A DNA stretch of 64,000 bases from Aquipuribacter nitratireducens (GTDB lineage: Bacteria; Actinomycetota; Actinomycetes; Actinomycetales; JBBAYJ01): contig NZ_JBBEOG010000002.1 in NCBI RefSeq assembly GCF_037860835.1, positions 186,001-250,000 on the forward strand. The letters are read 5' to 3'. The stretch's first letter is position 1, and each line of letters begins with the position of its first letter. Under the pieces are notes generated by a model. That model was not told where the DNA came from and did no database searches. It worked only from the letters and a program-made list of their open reading frames with translations. Below, piece after piece: positions 8,226 through 16,015 of the stretch. Both the position numbers and the translations under genes were made by a program.

Positions 8226-8761
8226 TGAAGCACACCGACACCACCACGAAGATCACCAGCTGGCTGCGGGGCCGGCTCCCGGAGGCGTGGCACCCCGGGG
8301 ACGCACGGGTCACCGTCGACCGCGAGGAGGTGCTCGTCCTCCTGCCGCTGCCCGGGGGTCCGGCGCCCACGGACGCGGGGTCCGACGGGGACGGCGCCGA
8401 GCCGGACCCCGACGAGCGGGACGGCCGTGTCCAGCGGTTCCGCTCCGAGACGCGCGGCGAGCGGATGACGATCGCCGACGAGGCCCAGCGCCGCTACGGC
8501 CGCACCGTGTCCTGGGGCGTCGTCGCCGGCGACCACGAGGAGCTGTTCACCACCCTCGCGGTCCCCGTCATGACCCGCCTGCGCCAGCCCGAGCGGCTCG
8601 TCCTCGAGACGCTCGTCGAGGCGGGTGTCGCGCGGTCCCGGGCGCACGCCCTCGCGTGGTGCGTCCGGCTCGTCGGGCGGCACTCCGCGGACTGGCTCGC
8701 CGAGCTGCGCGAGGCGATGACGGCGGTCGAGCGCGTCCGTGACGAGGGGCCCGCGGTGTGA
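8225..8761 (+). CDS. putative ribbon-helix-helix-like protein, unknown function
   Basis: This 178-residue protein has no family I can name with certainty. Its C-terminal part reads like a ribbon-helix-helix fold: a short strand (VPVMTRLR), a helix (PERLVLETLVEAG) and a second helix after SR (SRAHALAWCVRLVG) at about residues 116-155. The middle is an acidic, proline-rich linker. It starts 10 bases after the LysR stop; GGAG at 8208-8211 is a weak, distant ribosome-binding site and an inverted repeat runs into the ATG. Co-transcription with LysR is likely and autoregulation is possible. Confidence 0.7.
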   Translation: MKHTDTTTKITSWLRGRLPEAWHPGDARVTVDREEVLVLLPLPGGPAPTDAGSDGDGAEPDPDERDGRVQRFRSETRGERMTIADEAQRRYGRTVSWGVVAGDHEELFTTLAVPVMTRLRQPERLVLETLVEAGVARSRAHALAWCVRLVGRHSADWLAELREAMTAVERVRDEGPAV

Positions 8762-8839
8762 GACTCCCGGTGCGAGGCGATGGCGGGGGTTCGCGCCACC
8801 GGTCCGCCGTGGGCTAGGTTGCGACCGCCCCGCGACGCG

Positions 8840-8942
8840 GGGCACCGCGCGTCCAGCGAAGTCCGGTGGGAAACCGGCGCTGTCCCGCAACTGTGGAGGG
8901 TCCTCGCGGGCCCCGAGCCAGGTCGCCTGGTCACGCGGTCAC
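8840..8942 (+). promoter_or_regulatory. cobalamin (B12) riboswitch
   Basis: The conserved core GGTGGGAAACCGG-CGCTGTCCCGCAACTGTG lies at about 8865-8895 and a B12-box-like segment, GAGCCAGGTCGCCTGG, at about 8915-8930. Outer strands ACCGCG (8844-8849) and CGCGGT (8934-8939) can close the element as P1. A -10-like TAGGTT at 8815-8820 would place the transcript start just before it. It precedes btuF, so binding of adenosylcobalamin should reduce expression of the B12 importer. The element is short for the family, so one or more peripheral stems may be missing. Confidence 0.9.
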
Positions 8943-9010
8943 GTACTGGTCCTCGGACGAAGGACGGTTCGTGTCGCGCCCCGGCAGGGAGACGACCCGC
9001 ACCCAGCTCG

Positions 9011-9027
9011 TCCCCTCACCCAGGGGA
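9011..9027 (+). promoter_or_regulatory. hairpin sequestering the btuF ribosome-binding site
   Basis: TCCCCT (9011-9016) pairs with AGGGGA (9022-9027) around loop CACCC. The 3' arm is the Shine-Dalgarno sequence of the GTG at 9033. This suggests the riboswitch acts on translation initiation rather than by a terminator; no U-run is present. Confidence 0.6.
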
Positions 9028-9032
9028 GTCCC

Positions 9033-10037
9033 GTGACGCACCGCACCCCGCGCCGGCTCGTCGCCGCCGCGGCCCTCACCACCTCGCTCGCCCTCCTCGC
9101 CGCGTGCGGCGGGGGCACCTCCGACCCGGCCGCGGGCGAGGCGGCCTCGCCCGCCCCGCCCACCGCGGCGACCGCGGCGGCGAGCACGACGGCGGCGGAC
9201 GCCTTCCCCGTCACCGTCGCCTCCGGGCAGCTGCCCGACACCACCGACATCGAGATCGCCGAGCGTCCCGACAGCGTGGTGTCGATCAGCCCGACCGCGA
9301 CCGAGATGCTCTTCGCCGTCGGCGCCGGCGAGCAGGTCGTCGCCGTCGACGCCTTCTCCTACTACCCGGAGGAGGCACCCGTCACCGACCTGTCGGGCTT
9401 CGAGCCCAACCTCGAGGCGATCCTCGCCTACGAGCCGGACCTCGTCCTCACCTCCGGTGACCCCGGTGACCTCGAGAGCGGCCTGGCCGCCGCAGGTGTA
9501 CCGACGTTGCTGCTGCCCGCCGCGGTCGACCTCGAGGAGACCTACGACCAGCTTCGCCGGATCGGCGCCGCCACCGGCAACAGCGAGGGCGCGGAGGCCG
9601 TCGTCGCCGACATGAGCGAGCGCATCGACGCCGCGGTGGCCGAGGCGGGCGGCGCCGGCGAGGGGCTGACGTACTACCACGAGCTCGACCCGTCGTTCTT
9701 CACCGCGAGCGGCGACACGTTCATCGGCGAGGTCTACGGGCTCTTCGGGCTGGAGAACATCGCCGACGCCACGGGCGAGGCGTACCCGCAGCTGTCGCAG
9801 GAGTTCGTCGTGGAGGCCGACCCCGACGTCGTCTTCGTCACCTCCGGCGACTTCTCCGCGACCCCGGAGGAGATCGCGTCCCGGCCGGGCTGGGCGGGCA
9901 TCACGGCCGTCGAGAACGACGACGTCGTCGTCGTCGACTCCGACGTCGCGAGCCGGTGGGGCCCGCGTACCGCCGACTTCGCCGAGTCCGTGGCGGAGTC
10001 GCTCACCGAGGTGACCGCAGGGGCGGCCGCCGGGTGA
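9033..10037 (+). CDS. btuF: ABC transporter substrate-binding lipoprotein, vitamin B12 type
   Basis: This 334-residue protein has a lipoprotein signal with lipobox LAAC at residues 22-25 (Cys25), an alanine/threonine-rich linker, then the BtuF/FhuD binding fold beginning VVSISPTATEMLFAVGAG. It should sit on the outer face of the membrane and deliver cobalamin to the permease. The assignment to cobalamin rather than siderophore rests on the cobalamin riboswitch directly upstream. Its stop overlaps the permease start (GTGA). GTG at 9033 is set by AGGGGAG at 9022-9028. Confidence 0.88.
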   Translation: MTHRTPRRLVAAAALTTSLALLAACGGGTSDPAAGEAASPAPPTAATAAASTTAADAFPVTVASGQLPDTTDIEIAERPDSVVSISPTATEMLFAVGAGEQVVAVDAFSYYPEEAPVTDLSGFEPNLEAILAYEPDLVLTSGDPGDLESGLAAAGVPTLLLPAAVDLEETYDQLRRIGAATGNSEGAEAVVADMSERIDAAVAEAGGAGEGLTYYHELDPSFFTASGDTFIGEVYGLFGLENIADATGEAYPQLSQEFVVEADPDVVFVTSGDFSATPEEIASRPGWAGITAVENDDVVVVDSDVASRWGPRTADFAESVAESLTEVTAGAAAG

Positions 10038-11125
10038 GCACCCCCGCCGCAGCCCGCAGGCCCCTCGCCGCCGCCCTCGGGCGCGGCGCGGGGCCGGCGG
10101 GCGCGCGGCCCGGCCGGCGTGCGCTGTGGGTCGCCGCGGCCGCCGTGCTGCTGGTCGCTGCCCTCACCCTCGGCGTCCTCGTCGGGCCCGCCGGGCTGAC
10201 GCCGAGGGCGGTGCTCCTCGAGCTCTGGGGTGCGGCGACGGGGTCGAGGGGTGACAGCGGCCTCAGCGCCCAGCAGCAGGCGATCCTCTGGCAGATCAGG
10301 CTGCCGCGGGTCGTGCTCGGTGCCGTGGTCGGCGCCATGCTCGCCCTCGCGGGAGCGGCGTACCAGGGCGTGTTCCGCAACCCGCTCGCCGACCCGTACC
10401 TGCTCGGGGTCTCCAGCGGGGCCGGTCTCGGCGCGACGCTCGCCATCGTCGCCGGCGGGGCGATCGGCGGGCTCGGCCTGCCCGTCGTCGCCTTCATCGG
10501 CGGGCTGCTCGGGGTCGGGGCCACGTACGCCCTCGGCAGCAGCGTGGGGGGCGGCGTCCGCTCGCCCGTGGTCGTGGTGCTCGCCGGCGTGGCGGTCGCC
10601 GCGTTCCTCAACGCCGTCCAGACCTTCGTCCAGCAGCGCTACGACGACACGCTCCGCTCGGTGTACTCGTGGCTGCTCGGCCGGCTCTCGACGCAGGGGT
10701 GGTCGGAGGTCGTCACCGTCCTGCCGTACGTCGTCGTCGCGGCCGTCGTCGTGCTCCTGCACCGGCGCGTGCTCGACGTCATGGCGGTCGGCGACACCGA
10801 GGCGCGCAGCCTCGGCGTCGACACGGGCCGGACGCGCCTCGTCCTCGTCGTCGCCGCCACGCTCGGCACGGCGGCGGTCGTGTCCGTCAGCGGCCTCATC
10901 GGCTTCGTCGGCATCGTCGTGCCCCACGCGGTGCGGCTCGTCCTCGGCGCCTCCCACCGCACGCTGCTGCCGGTGTCGATGCTCGTCGGCGCCGCCTTCC
11001 TCGTCGCCGCCGACGTGCTGGCCCGCACGGCGATGAGCCCCGCCGAGCTGCCGATCGGGGTCGTGACGGCGCTCGTCGGCGCTCCCTTCTTCGTCCTCGT
11101 GCTGCGACGGGCGCGACTGCGGTGA
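10034..11125 (+). CDS. btuC: ABC transporter permease, BtuC/FecCD family
   Basis: This 363-residue protein carries the family motifs RLPRVVLGAVVGAMLALAGA and FRNPLADPYLLGVSSGAG, with about ten transmembrane helices and the ATPase-coupling segment near GLIGFVGIVVPHAVRL. It forms the homodimeric channel of a type II importer. The GTG overlaps the btuF stop by four bases, and its own stop overlaps the btuD start the same way, so the three genes form one coupled operon under the riboswitch. Confidence 0.93.
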   Translation: MSTPAAARRPLAAALGRGAGPAGARPGRRALWVAAAAVLLVAALTLGVLVGPAGLTPRAVLLELWGAATGSRGDSGLSAQQQAILWQIRLPRVVLGAVVGAMLALAGAAYQGVFRNPLADPYLLGVSSGAGLGATLAIVAGGAIGGLGLPVVAFIGGLLGVGATYALGSSVGGGVRSPVVVVLAGVAVAAFLNAVQTFVQQRYDDTLRSVYSWLLGRLSTQGWSEVVTVLPYVVVAAVVVLLHRRVLDVMAVGDTEARSLGVDTGRTRLVLVVAATLGTAAVVSVSGLIGFVGIVVPHAVRLVLGASHRTLLPVSMLVGAAFLVAADVLARTAMSPAELPIGVVTALVGAPFFVLVLRRARLR

Positions 11126-11991
11126 CCGGGCGGAGCGCGCCCGGGGCCGGGGACGGGGCCGGGGACGAGGCCGGCGAGGGCCTGTGGTGTCGCGACCTCG
11201 ACGTCGACCGCGGCGGCGTCCGGGTCGTCCACGGCCTCGACCTCGACGTCCCGCCGGGGCAGTGGCTCGGGCTCGTCGGCCCCAACGGCGCCGGCAAGAC
11301 GACGTTCCTCCACGCCGTCGGCGGCCTCCTGGCGTTCGCCGGGCACGTGCGGGTCGCCGGCGCGGACCCGGCCCGCACGGGGGAGCGGGCACTCGCCCGC
11401 CTCGTCGCGCTCATGCCGCAGCGTCCGGTCGTGCCGGAGGGCACGAGCGTCCGGGAGCTCGTGGGTCTCGGCCGCACCCCGCACGTCCCGCGCTTCGGCG
11501 TGACCGGACCCCACGACGACGCCGTCGTGGAGCGCTGCCTCGAGCGGCTGTGCCTCGAGCACGTCGCCGACCGCCCCGCGACGCAGCTGTCCGGCGGCGA
11601 GCTCCAGCGCGTGGTCCTCGCCCGCGCGCTCGCGCAGGAGCCTCGGGTGCTGCTGCTCGACGAGCCGACGAGCGCCCTCGACATCGGCCACCAGCAGACC
11701 GTCCTCGACCTCGTCGACGACCTGCGGCGCGAGGCGGGGCTCACGGTGCTCGCCGCCATGCACGACCTCACCCTTGCCGCGCAGTACGCCGACCGCCTCG
11801 TGCTGCTCGAGGCGGGCCGGGTCGCGGCGGACGGCCCCCCGGCCGCGGTGCTCGACCCCGTGGTCCTCCACCGGGTCTACGGGGCTCGGGTCGAGGTCCT
11901 GCCGGCCGGCAGCGGGCCGGCCGTCGTGCCCCTCCGGACCGGGGCCGGGTTCGTCGCGCACCCCCGGCCCCGGGCCGGCGACCGCCTCTGA
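11122..11991 (+). CDS. btuD: ABC transporter ATP-binding protein, BtuD/FepC family
   Basis: This 289-residue ATPase has Walker A GPNGAGKT at residues 53-60, signature LSGGE, Walker B VLLLDEPTSALD and the switch histidine in AAMHDLT. The N-terminal 20 residues are a gly/asp-rich extension. Gene order and coupling with the B12-type binding protein and permease indicate energising of cobalamin uptake. The GTG at 11122 overlaps the permease stop. Confidence 0.93.
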   Translation: MTGRSAPGAGDGAGDEAGEGLWCRDLDVDRGGVRVVHGLDLDVPPGQWLGLVGPNGAGKTTFLHAVGGLLAFAGHVRVAGADPARTGERALARLVALMPQRPVVPEGTSVRELVGLGRTPHVPRFGVTGPHDDAVVERCLERLCLEHVADRPATQLSGGELQRVVLARALAQEPRVLLLDEPTSALDIGHQQTVLDLVDDLRREAGLTVLAAMHDLTLAAQYADRLVLLEAGRVAADGPPAAVLDPVVLHRVYGARVEVLPAGSGPAVVPLRTGAGFVAHPRPRAGDRL

Positions 11992-12029
11992 GGGACCTCC
12001 GGTGGGCCGGGCGCGGGCAGGATGGGGTC

Positions 12030-12509
12030 GTGCCGACGTCCCCCAAGCAGCGCGTCCGCGTCCTCGCCCTCGCGGCGGCGAGGCGCCCCGACGGCCGGCT
12101 CCTCGTCCAGCGCAGCCGGCACCCGGTGTCGGGGGAGACGTTCCACCGCCTCGTCGGCGGCGGTGTCGACTTCGGGGAGACCGCCGCGCAGGCGCTGACC
12201 CGCGAGCTCGACGAGGAGCTCGGTGCGGACGCCGTCGTCGCGCCCGTGCCGCTGGCGTGGCTGGAGAACCTGTTCGAGCTCGGTGGGGTGCCGGGTCACG
12301 AGGTGTGCGCCGTCCTCGCCACGACGCTCGACGAACCCGCCGTCACCGGTCGCGACGACCTCGGCACCATCCCCGGCACGAGCGCCACCGCCCACTGGCT
12401 GCTCGAGGACGAGGTCCTGGACGGGCCGGTGCCGCTCTACCCTGACGGGGTCGGGGACGTGCTGCGGGCCTGGTGCGACGACGGCGCCCCGTCGCCTCAG
12501 CGGGGCTGA
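12030..12509 (+). CDS. Nudix hydrolase
   Basis: This 159-residue protein contains a complete Nudix box, with GGGVDFGE followed by RELDEELGA at about residues 44-67. Such enzymes cleave nucleoside diphosphates linked to another moiety; the substrate cannot be assigned. It follows btuD by 38 bases, with CAGGAT six bases before the GTG at 12030, so it probably has its own leaderless promoter. Its last 13 bases overlap the convergent glycosyltransferase gene. Confidence 0.88.
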   Translation: MPTSPKQRVRVLALAAARRPDGRLLVQRSRHPVSGETFHRLVGGGVDFGETAAQALTRELDEELGADAVVAPVPLAWLENLFELGGVPGHEVCAVLATTLDEPAVTGRDDLGTIPGTSATAHWLLEDEVLDGPVPLYPDGVGDVLRAWCDDGAPSPQRG

Positions 12510-13882
12510 CGGGGCGACCGTCGTCCGCTGCGCCACCCGACGACGGCGAGCGCGAGCAGCCCGAGCGTCCACGCGGCCACCAGGGCGACGGTCGCGGGGC
12601 CGGGGGTCGTGAGGTCGGGCAGGAGGGGCCGCAGCGCGCGGTACACCGGCCACGGCGTGCGGGAGAAGTCGACGACGAGGGTGTGGACGCCCGTCGAGGT
12701 CGCCACGGCGAGCGTGAGGAACGCGCCGAGCCCGAGGACCCCGAGGGCCGCCGTCACGCCGGGGCGCACCCGACCCCGCCCGGCCGCGACCCACGCCGCG
12801 GCGAGCAGCACGAGCGCCGGCAGCACGACGACCAGCTGGCGGCCCGGCCACCACCACCCGTGCATCGTCTGCGCCACCCACGTCGCGACCACCCAGCCCG
12901 CCGCGAGGACCGCGAGCAGGAGCGGGTGCCCGGGCCCACGACGCCGCAGCGCCCAGGCGACGACGAGCGGCACGAGGAGGAACACCGGTGCCCACGGGAG
13001 CAGCCCGAAGTCCCGGTCGAGGAGCAGCCCGACGAGACGCTGGGTCCGCGCGAGGTAGGCGGGGTCCGGGCCGGTCGCCGACACCGACCCCCCCTCGAAG
13101 TAGTCGCCCGCCGCGTAGGCCGTGAGCCCGCCGTACACCGCGAGGTGGAACCACAGCCAGTGGAGCCCGGCGAGGCCGACCCCCACGGCCCACAGGGCCA
13201 GCGCGGGCCGGTCCCGTCGCAGCCACCACAGCGCGGCGCCCGCGAGGACGGCGGCCACGAGCGCGTACTTCACCGCCAGCCACGGCAGCGCGACCACGAC
13301 GAGGCCGAGCGCGACGGCCGCACCGCGCCGGGGCCGGCCGAGCAGGCACCCCAGCGCGGTGACGACGGCGAGCGCGGCCGGCAGCTCGGGGTACAGCTGG
13401 GTGGCGTACACGACGAGCGGCGGGGACAGCGCGAACGACGCGGTGACGACGAGCGCGGGGACCACCGGCACCGCGAGCCGGCGGACCGCCACCCACGCGG
13501 TGAGCGACGCCGCCAGCCCCGCGAGGAGCGCGAGGGTGGTCCTCGCGAGGACCCACGCGGGCAGGCCGGTGGCGTCGGCGACGCGGACGGCCGGCACGAG
13601 CAGGACCGGCAGGAGCGGGTCGTGCGGGCTCAGCCGCGACCCGTCGGGCCGCTCGCGCGTCTGCTCGGGGAGGTCGGCGGCGTGGAAGTCGCGCCACACC
13701 TCCTCGCGCAGCTCGTCGGCGATGTCGAGGTCGCCGTCGCGCGCCAGGGACACCGCCGTCAGGAGGTACTGGGGCTCGTCGGCGGTGAGCTGGGCGCCGT
13801 ACGTCGCGCGCGCCGTCACCCCGAGGCCCGCGACGACGGCGACGAGGACGCCGAGCGCGACGAGCGCGGCTCCCGTACGCAC
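12497..13882 (-). CDS. polytopic GT-C-type glycosyltransferase-like membrane protein
   Basis: This 461-residue protein has about eleven hydrophobic helices and an early extracytoplasmic loop with the acidic pair DE in LTADEPQYLL (about residue 35), the arrangement of GT-C enzymes (GT39/GT83/PMT-like) that use polyprenyl-phosphate sugars. The GTG start at 13882 lies 35 bases after the stop of the iron-binding protein gene on the same strand. The neighbouring epimerase and GT2-flippase fusion suggest an envelope glycan. Substrate unknown. Confidence 0.75.
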   Translation of the reverse strand: MRTGAALVALGVLVAVVAGLGVTARATYGAQLTADEPQYLLTAVSLARDGDLDIADELREEVWRDFHAADLPEQTRERPDGSRLSPHDPLLPVLLVPAVRVADATGLPAWVLARTTLALLAGLAASLTAWVAVRRLAVPVVPALVVTASFALSPPLVVYATQLYPELPAALAVVTALGCLLGRPRRGAAVALGLVVVALPWLAVKYALVAAVLAGAALWWLRRDRPALALWAVGVGLAGLHWLWFHLAVYGGLTAYAAGDYFEGGSVSATGPDPAYLARTQRLVGLLLDRDFGLLPWAPVFLLVPLVVAWALRRRGPGHPLLLAVLAAGWVVATWVAQTMHGWWWPGRQLVVVLPALVLLAAAWVAAGRGRVRPGVTAALGVLGLGAFLTLAVATSTGVHTLVVDFSRTPWPVYRALRPLLPDLTTPGPATVALVAAWTLGLLALAVVGWRSGRRSPRQPR

Positions 13883-13917
13883 GCGCGACCCCCGCCGACC
13901 AGGCCCTCAGCCGCCGC

Positions 13918-14934
13918 TCAGCCGTCGAGGCCGCTGGAGGCGATGAGCTCGCGGGTGCGGGCGAGGCCGCCGCCGAGACCGTCGACGTCGAACGTCGCGA
14001 CGCCGAGCCCCTCGAGCGGCGGCAGGTCGGCGCTGGGCTCGACGCCGGCGGCGAGCGGGTACTCGAAGGTCTCGTCGGAGAAGAACGTCTGCGCCTCCTC
14101 GCCCAGCACGAACCGGATGAACGAGTCGGCGAGCTCGGGGGAGTCGGCGGTCGCGAGCTTCCCGACGCCGGTGGTGATGACGAGGTTGCCGATGTCGCCG
14201 TCGGCGAAGAAGTAGTTCTCCGTGCCGATGCCGGGGTCCTCCGCGAGCGCGCGGTAGTTGTAGTAGTGGTTGACGAGGCCCATCGGGACCTCGCCCCGGC
14301 CGACCGCCTGCACGATCGCGGTGTTGTTCGCGTACGTGGGGGAGTCGTTCTCCGCCATCCCGCGCAGCCACTCCTCCGCGACGTCGTCGCCCTGGGTCTC
14401 GCGCAGCGCCGTGACGAAGTCCTGGAAGGAGCCGTTGCTCGGGGCGACCGCGACGCGGCCCGCGTACTGGGGGTCGGTGAGGTCGAGGACGCTGTCGGGC
14501 AGGTCGGCGGGGTCGACGGCGTCGGTGTCGTACACGAGGGTGCGGACGCGCCCGGACATGCCGACCCAGCTGCCGTCGTCGGCGCGGAAGGCCGGGTCGA
14601 CGAGCCCGAGGACGGACTCGTCGATCGGGGCGAGGGCGCCGAGGCCGTCGAGGTAGCCGACGGCACCCGGGCTCTGGGAGATCACGACGTCGGCCGGGCT
14701 GCTGTCGCCCTCCTGCTCCAGCAGGAGGGCGAGGTCGGCGGAGTCGCCGTAGCGCACGTCGACGTCCACGTCGTTCTCCTCGGCGAACTGCTCGAGCAGC
14801 GGGCCGATGAGGTTCTCCGTCCGTCCCGAGTACACGGTGAGCGTCTCCCGGTCCGAGCCGCAGGCGGCGAGCCCGGCGGTGAGGCCCGCGACGAGGCAGG
14901 CGACGGCGACGGCGCGACGGGTGGTGGCGGACAT
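13918..14934 (-). CDS. fbpA: iron(III) ABC transporter substrate-binding lipoprotein
   Basis: This 338-residue protein has lipobox LAAC ending at Cys25 and then the ferric-binding fold starting TLTVYSGRTENLI. The adjacent tyrosines that bind Fe(III) in FbpA/FutA are at 224-225 in NHYYNYR. It should capture inorganic iron outside the membrane. GAGGAG lies eight bases before ATG 14934. The permease and ATPase that complete the system are about 4.4 kb upstream on the same strand, separated by glycan-related genes, which is unusual. Confidence 0.9.
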   Translation of the reverse strand: MSATTRRAVAVACLVAGLTAGLAACGSDRETLTVYSGRTENLIGPLLEQFAEENDVDVDVRYGDSADLALLLEQEGDSSPADVVISQSPGAVGYLDGLGALAPIDESVLGLVDPAFRADDGSWVGMSGRVRTLVYDTDAVDPADLPDSVLDLTDPQYAGRVAVAPSNGSFQDFVTALRETQGDDVAEEWLRGMAENDSPTYANNTAIVQAVGRGEVPMGLVNHYYNYRALAEDPGIGTENYFFADGDIGNLVITTGVGKLATADSPELADSFIRFVLGEEAQTFFSDETFEYPLAAGVEPSADLPPLEGLGVATFDVDGLGGGLARTRELIASSGLDG

Positions 14935-14976
14935 GCAGCGGCTCCTCGGGCTGTGCGGGGACGTGGTCGAGCGGAC

Positions 14977-15984
14977 TCAGGCGGCGAGGGTGGTCGCCTC
15001 GACGGCGAGGGTGTGGGCGAGCTGGCGGCGCACGACCGCGTCGAGGTCGGTGGCGGGGTCGACCCCGAGCGCGCGCAGCCGGTCGGTGGCCGCCCACGAG
15101 GCGGGCACCTCCTCCGCGGCGGCGGGCGCGACGTGGAGGCGGAGCGGGCCCCCGGCGCAGCCGGCGTCGACGACGGCGCGTCGGACGGCGTCGACGATCT
15201 CGGCGAGGGTGCGCGGACGCCCGGAGCCGAGGTTGACGACGCCGGTCGCGCCCCGGTCGAGGACGGCGAGGACACCGTCGACGACGACGTCGACGTCGGT
15301 GACGTCGCGTCGCCGGCCGAGGTCCCCCAGCACGCGCAGCGCCCGGCCCGTGCGCGCGGCGTCGAGCCACGCGGCCACCGCCATGTCGGGGCGCTGGCCC
15401 TCGCCGAGGACGGTGAAGGGTCGGGCCACCGTGACGGTGCCGCCGGCCGCCGTGCGGGCGCGGCACGCCTCCTCCACCGCGACCTTCCACGCGGCGTAGC
15501 GCCCGACCGGGCGGACCGGGTCGGTCTCGCGGCTCGGTCGGGCGGTGCCGGTCGCGTCGAGGCAGCCGCCGTACACCGCGGAGGAGGACAGGACGACGAG
15601 CGGTGTCGCGAGGGGGGTCGCGGCGAGGACGGTCTCGGCGCTCGCGAGGATGTCACGGGCCCGGGCGGCCTCGAGGTCGGCGTGGCTCGTGCCGGGCGCC
15701 GCGCGGACCCCGGACAGGGCCGCGCAGTGCACCACCGCGTCGGCGGCGGCCGCCTCGAGGCGGAGGACCGTCGCGGTCCAGGGGTCGGTGGGGTCGGCGA
15801 GGTCGGCGCGGACGGTGGCGAGCGCCCCCGCCCCGTCGCGGGCGGCCGCCGCGAGCGGCGCGGGCGGGGCGGGGCGGCGGTCGACGGCGACGACGTCGTC
15901 GCCGCGGGACAGCACCCGGGCGACGAGCCGGGAGCCGATGAAGCCGGACGACCCGGTCACGACGATGCGCACGAGCCGGGACAT
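14977..15984 (-). CDS. NAD-dependent epimerase/dehydratase (extended SDR)
   Basis: This 335-residue enzyme has the NAD motif TGSSGFIGSR at residues 10-19 and the catalytic YAAWK at 163-167, with serines in VVLSSSAVYGG near 135. Extended SDRs of this kind usually epimerise or dehydrate nucleotide sugars. It precedes the fbpA gene by 42 bases and is divergent from a flippase-glycosyltransferase fusion across only 31 bases, suggesting a shared promoter region and a role in envelope polysaccharide. Sugar substrate not predictable. Confidence 0.88.
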   Translation of the reverse strand: MSRLVRIVVTGSSGFIGSRLVARVLSRGDDVVAVDRRPAPPAPLAAAARDGAGALATVRADLADPTDPWTATVLRLEAAAADAVVHCAALSGVRAAPGTSHADLEAARARDILASAETVLAATPLATPLVVLSSSAVYGGCLDATGTARPSRETDPVRPVGRYAAWKVAVEEACRARTAAGGTVTVARPFTVLGEGQRPDMAVAAWLDAARTGRALRVLGDLGRRRDVTDVDVVVDGVLAVLDRGATGVVNLGSGRPRTLAEIVDAVRRAVVDAGCAGGPLRLHVAPAAAEEVPASWAATDRLRALGVDPATDLDAVVRRQLAHTLAVEATTLAA

Positions 15985-16015
15985 TACATCAGCCACTCGT
16001 CCCGTAAATGATGGG

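Noticed and set aside
9033-11991. Calling the btuFCD operon a siderophore importer
   Set aside because: The families overlap in sequence, but the cobalamin riboswitch directly upstream favours vitamin B12.
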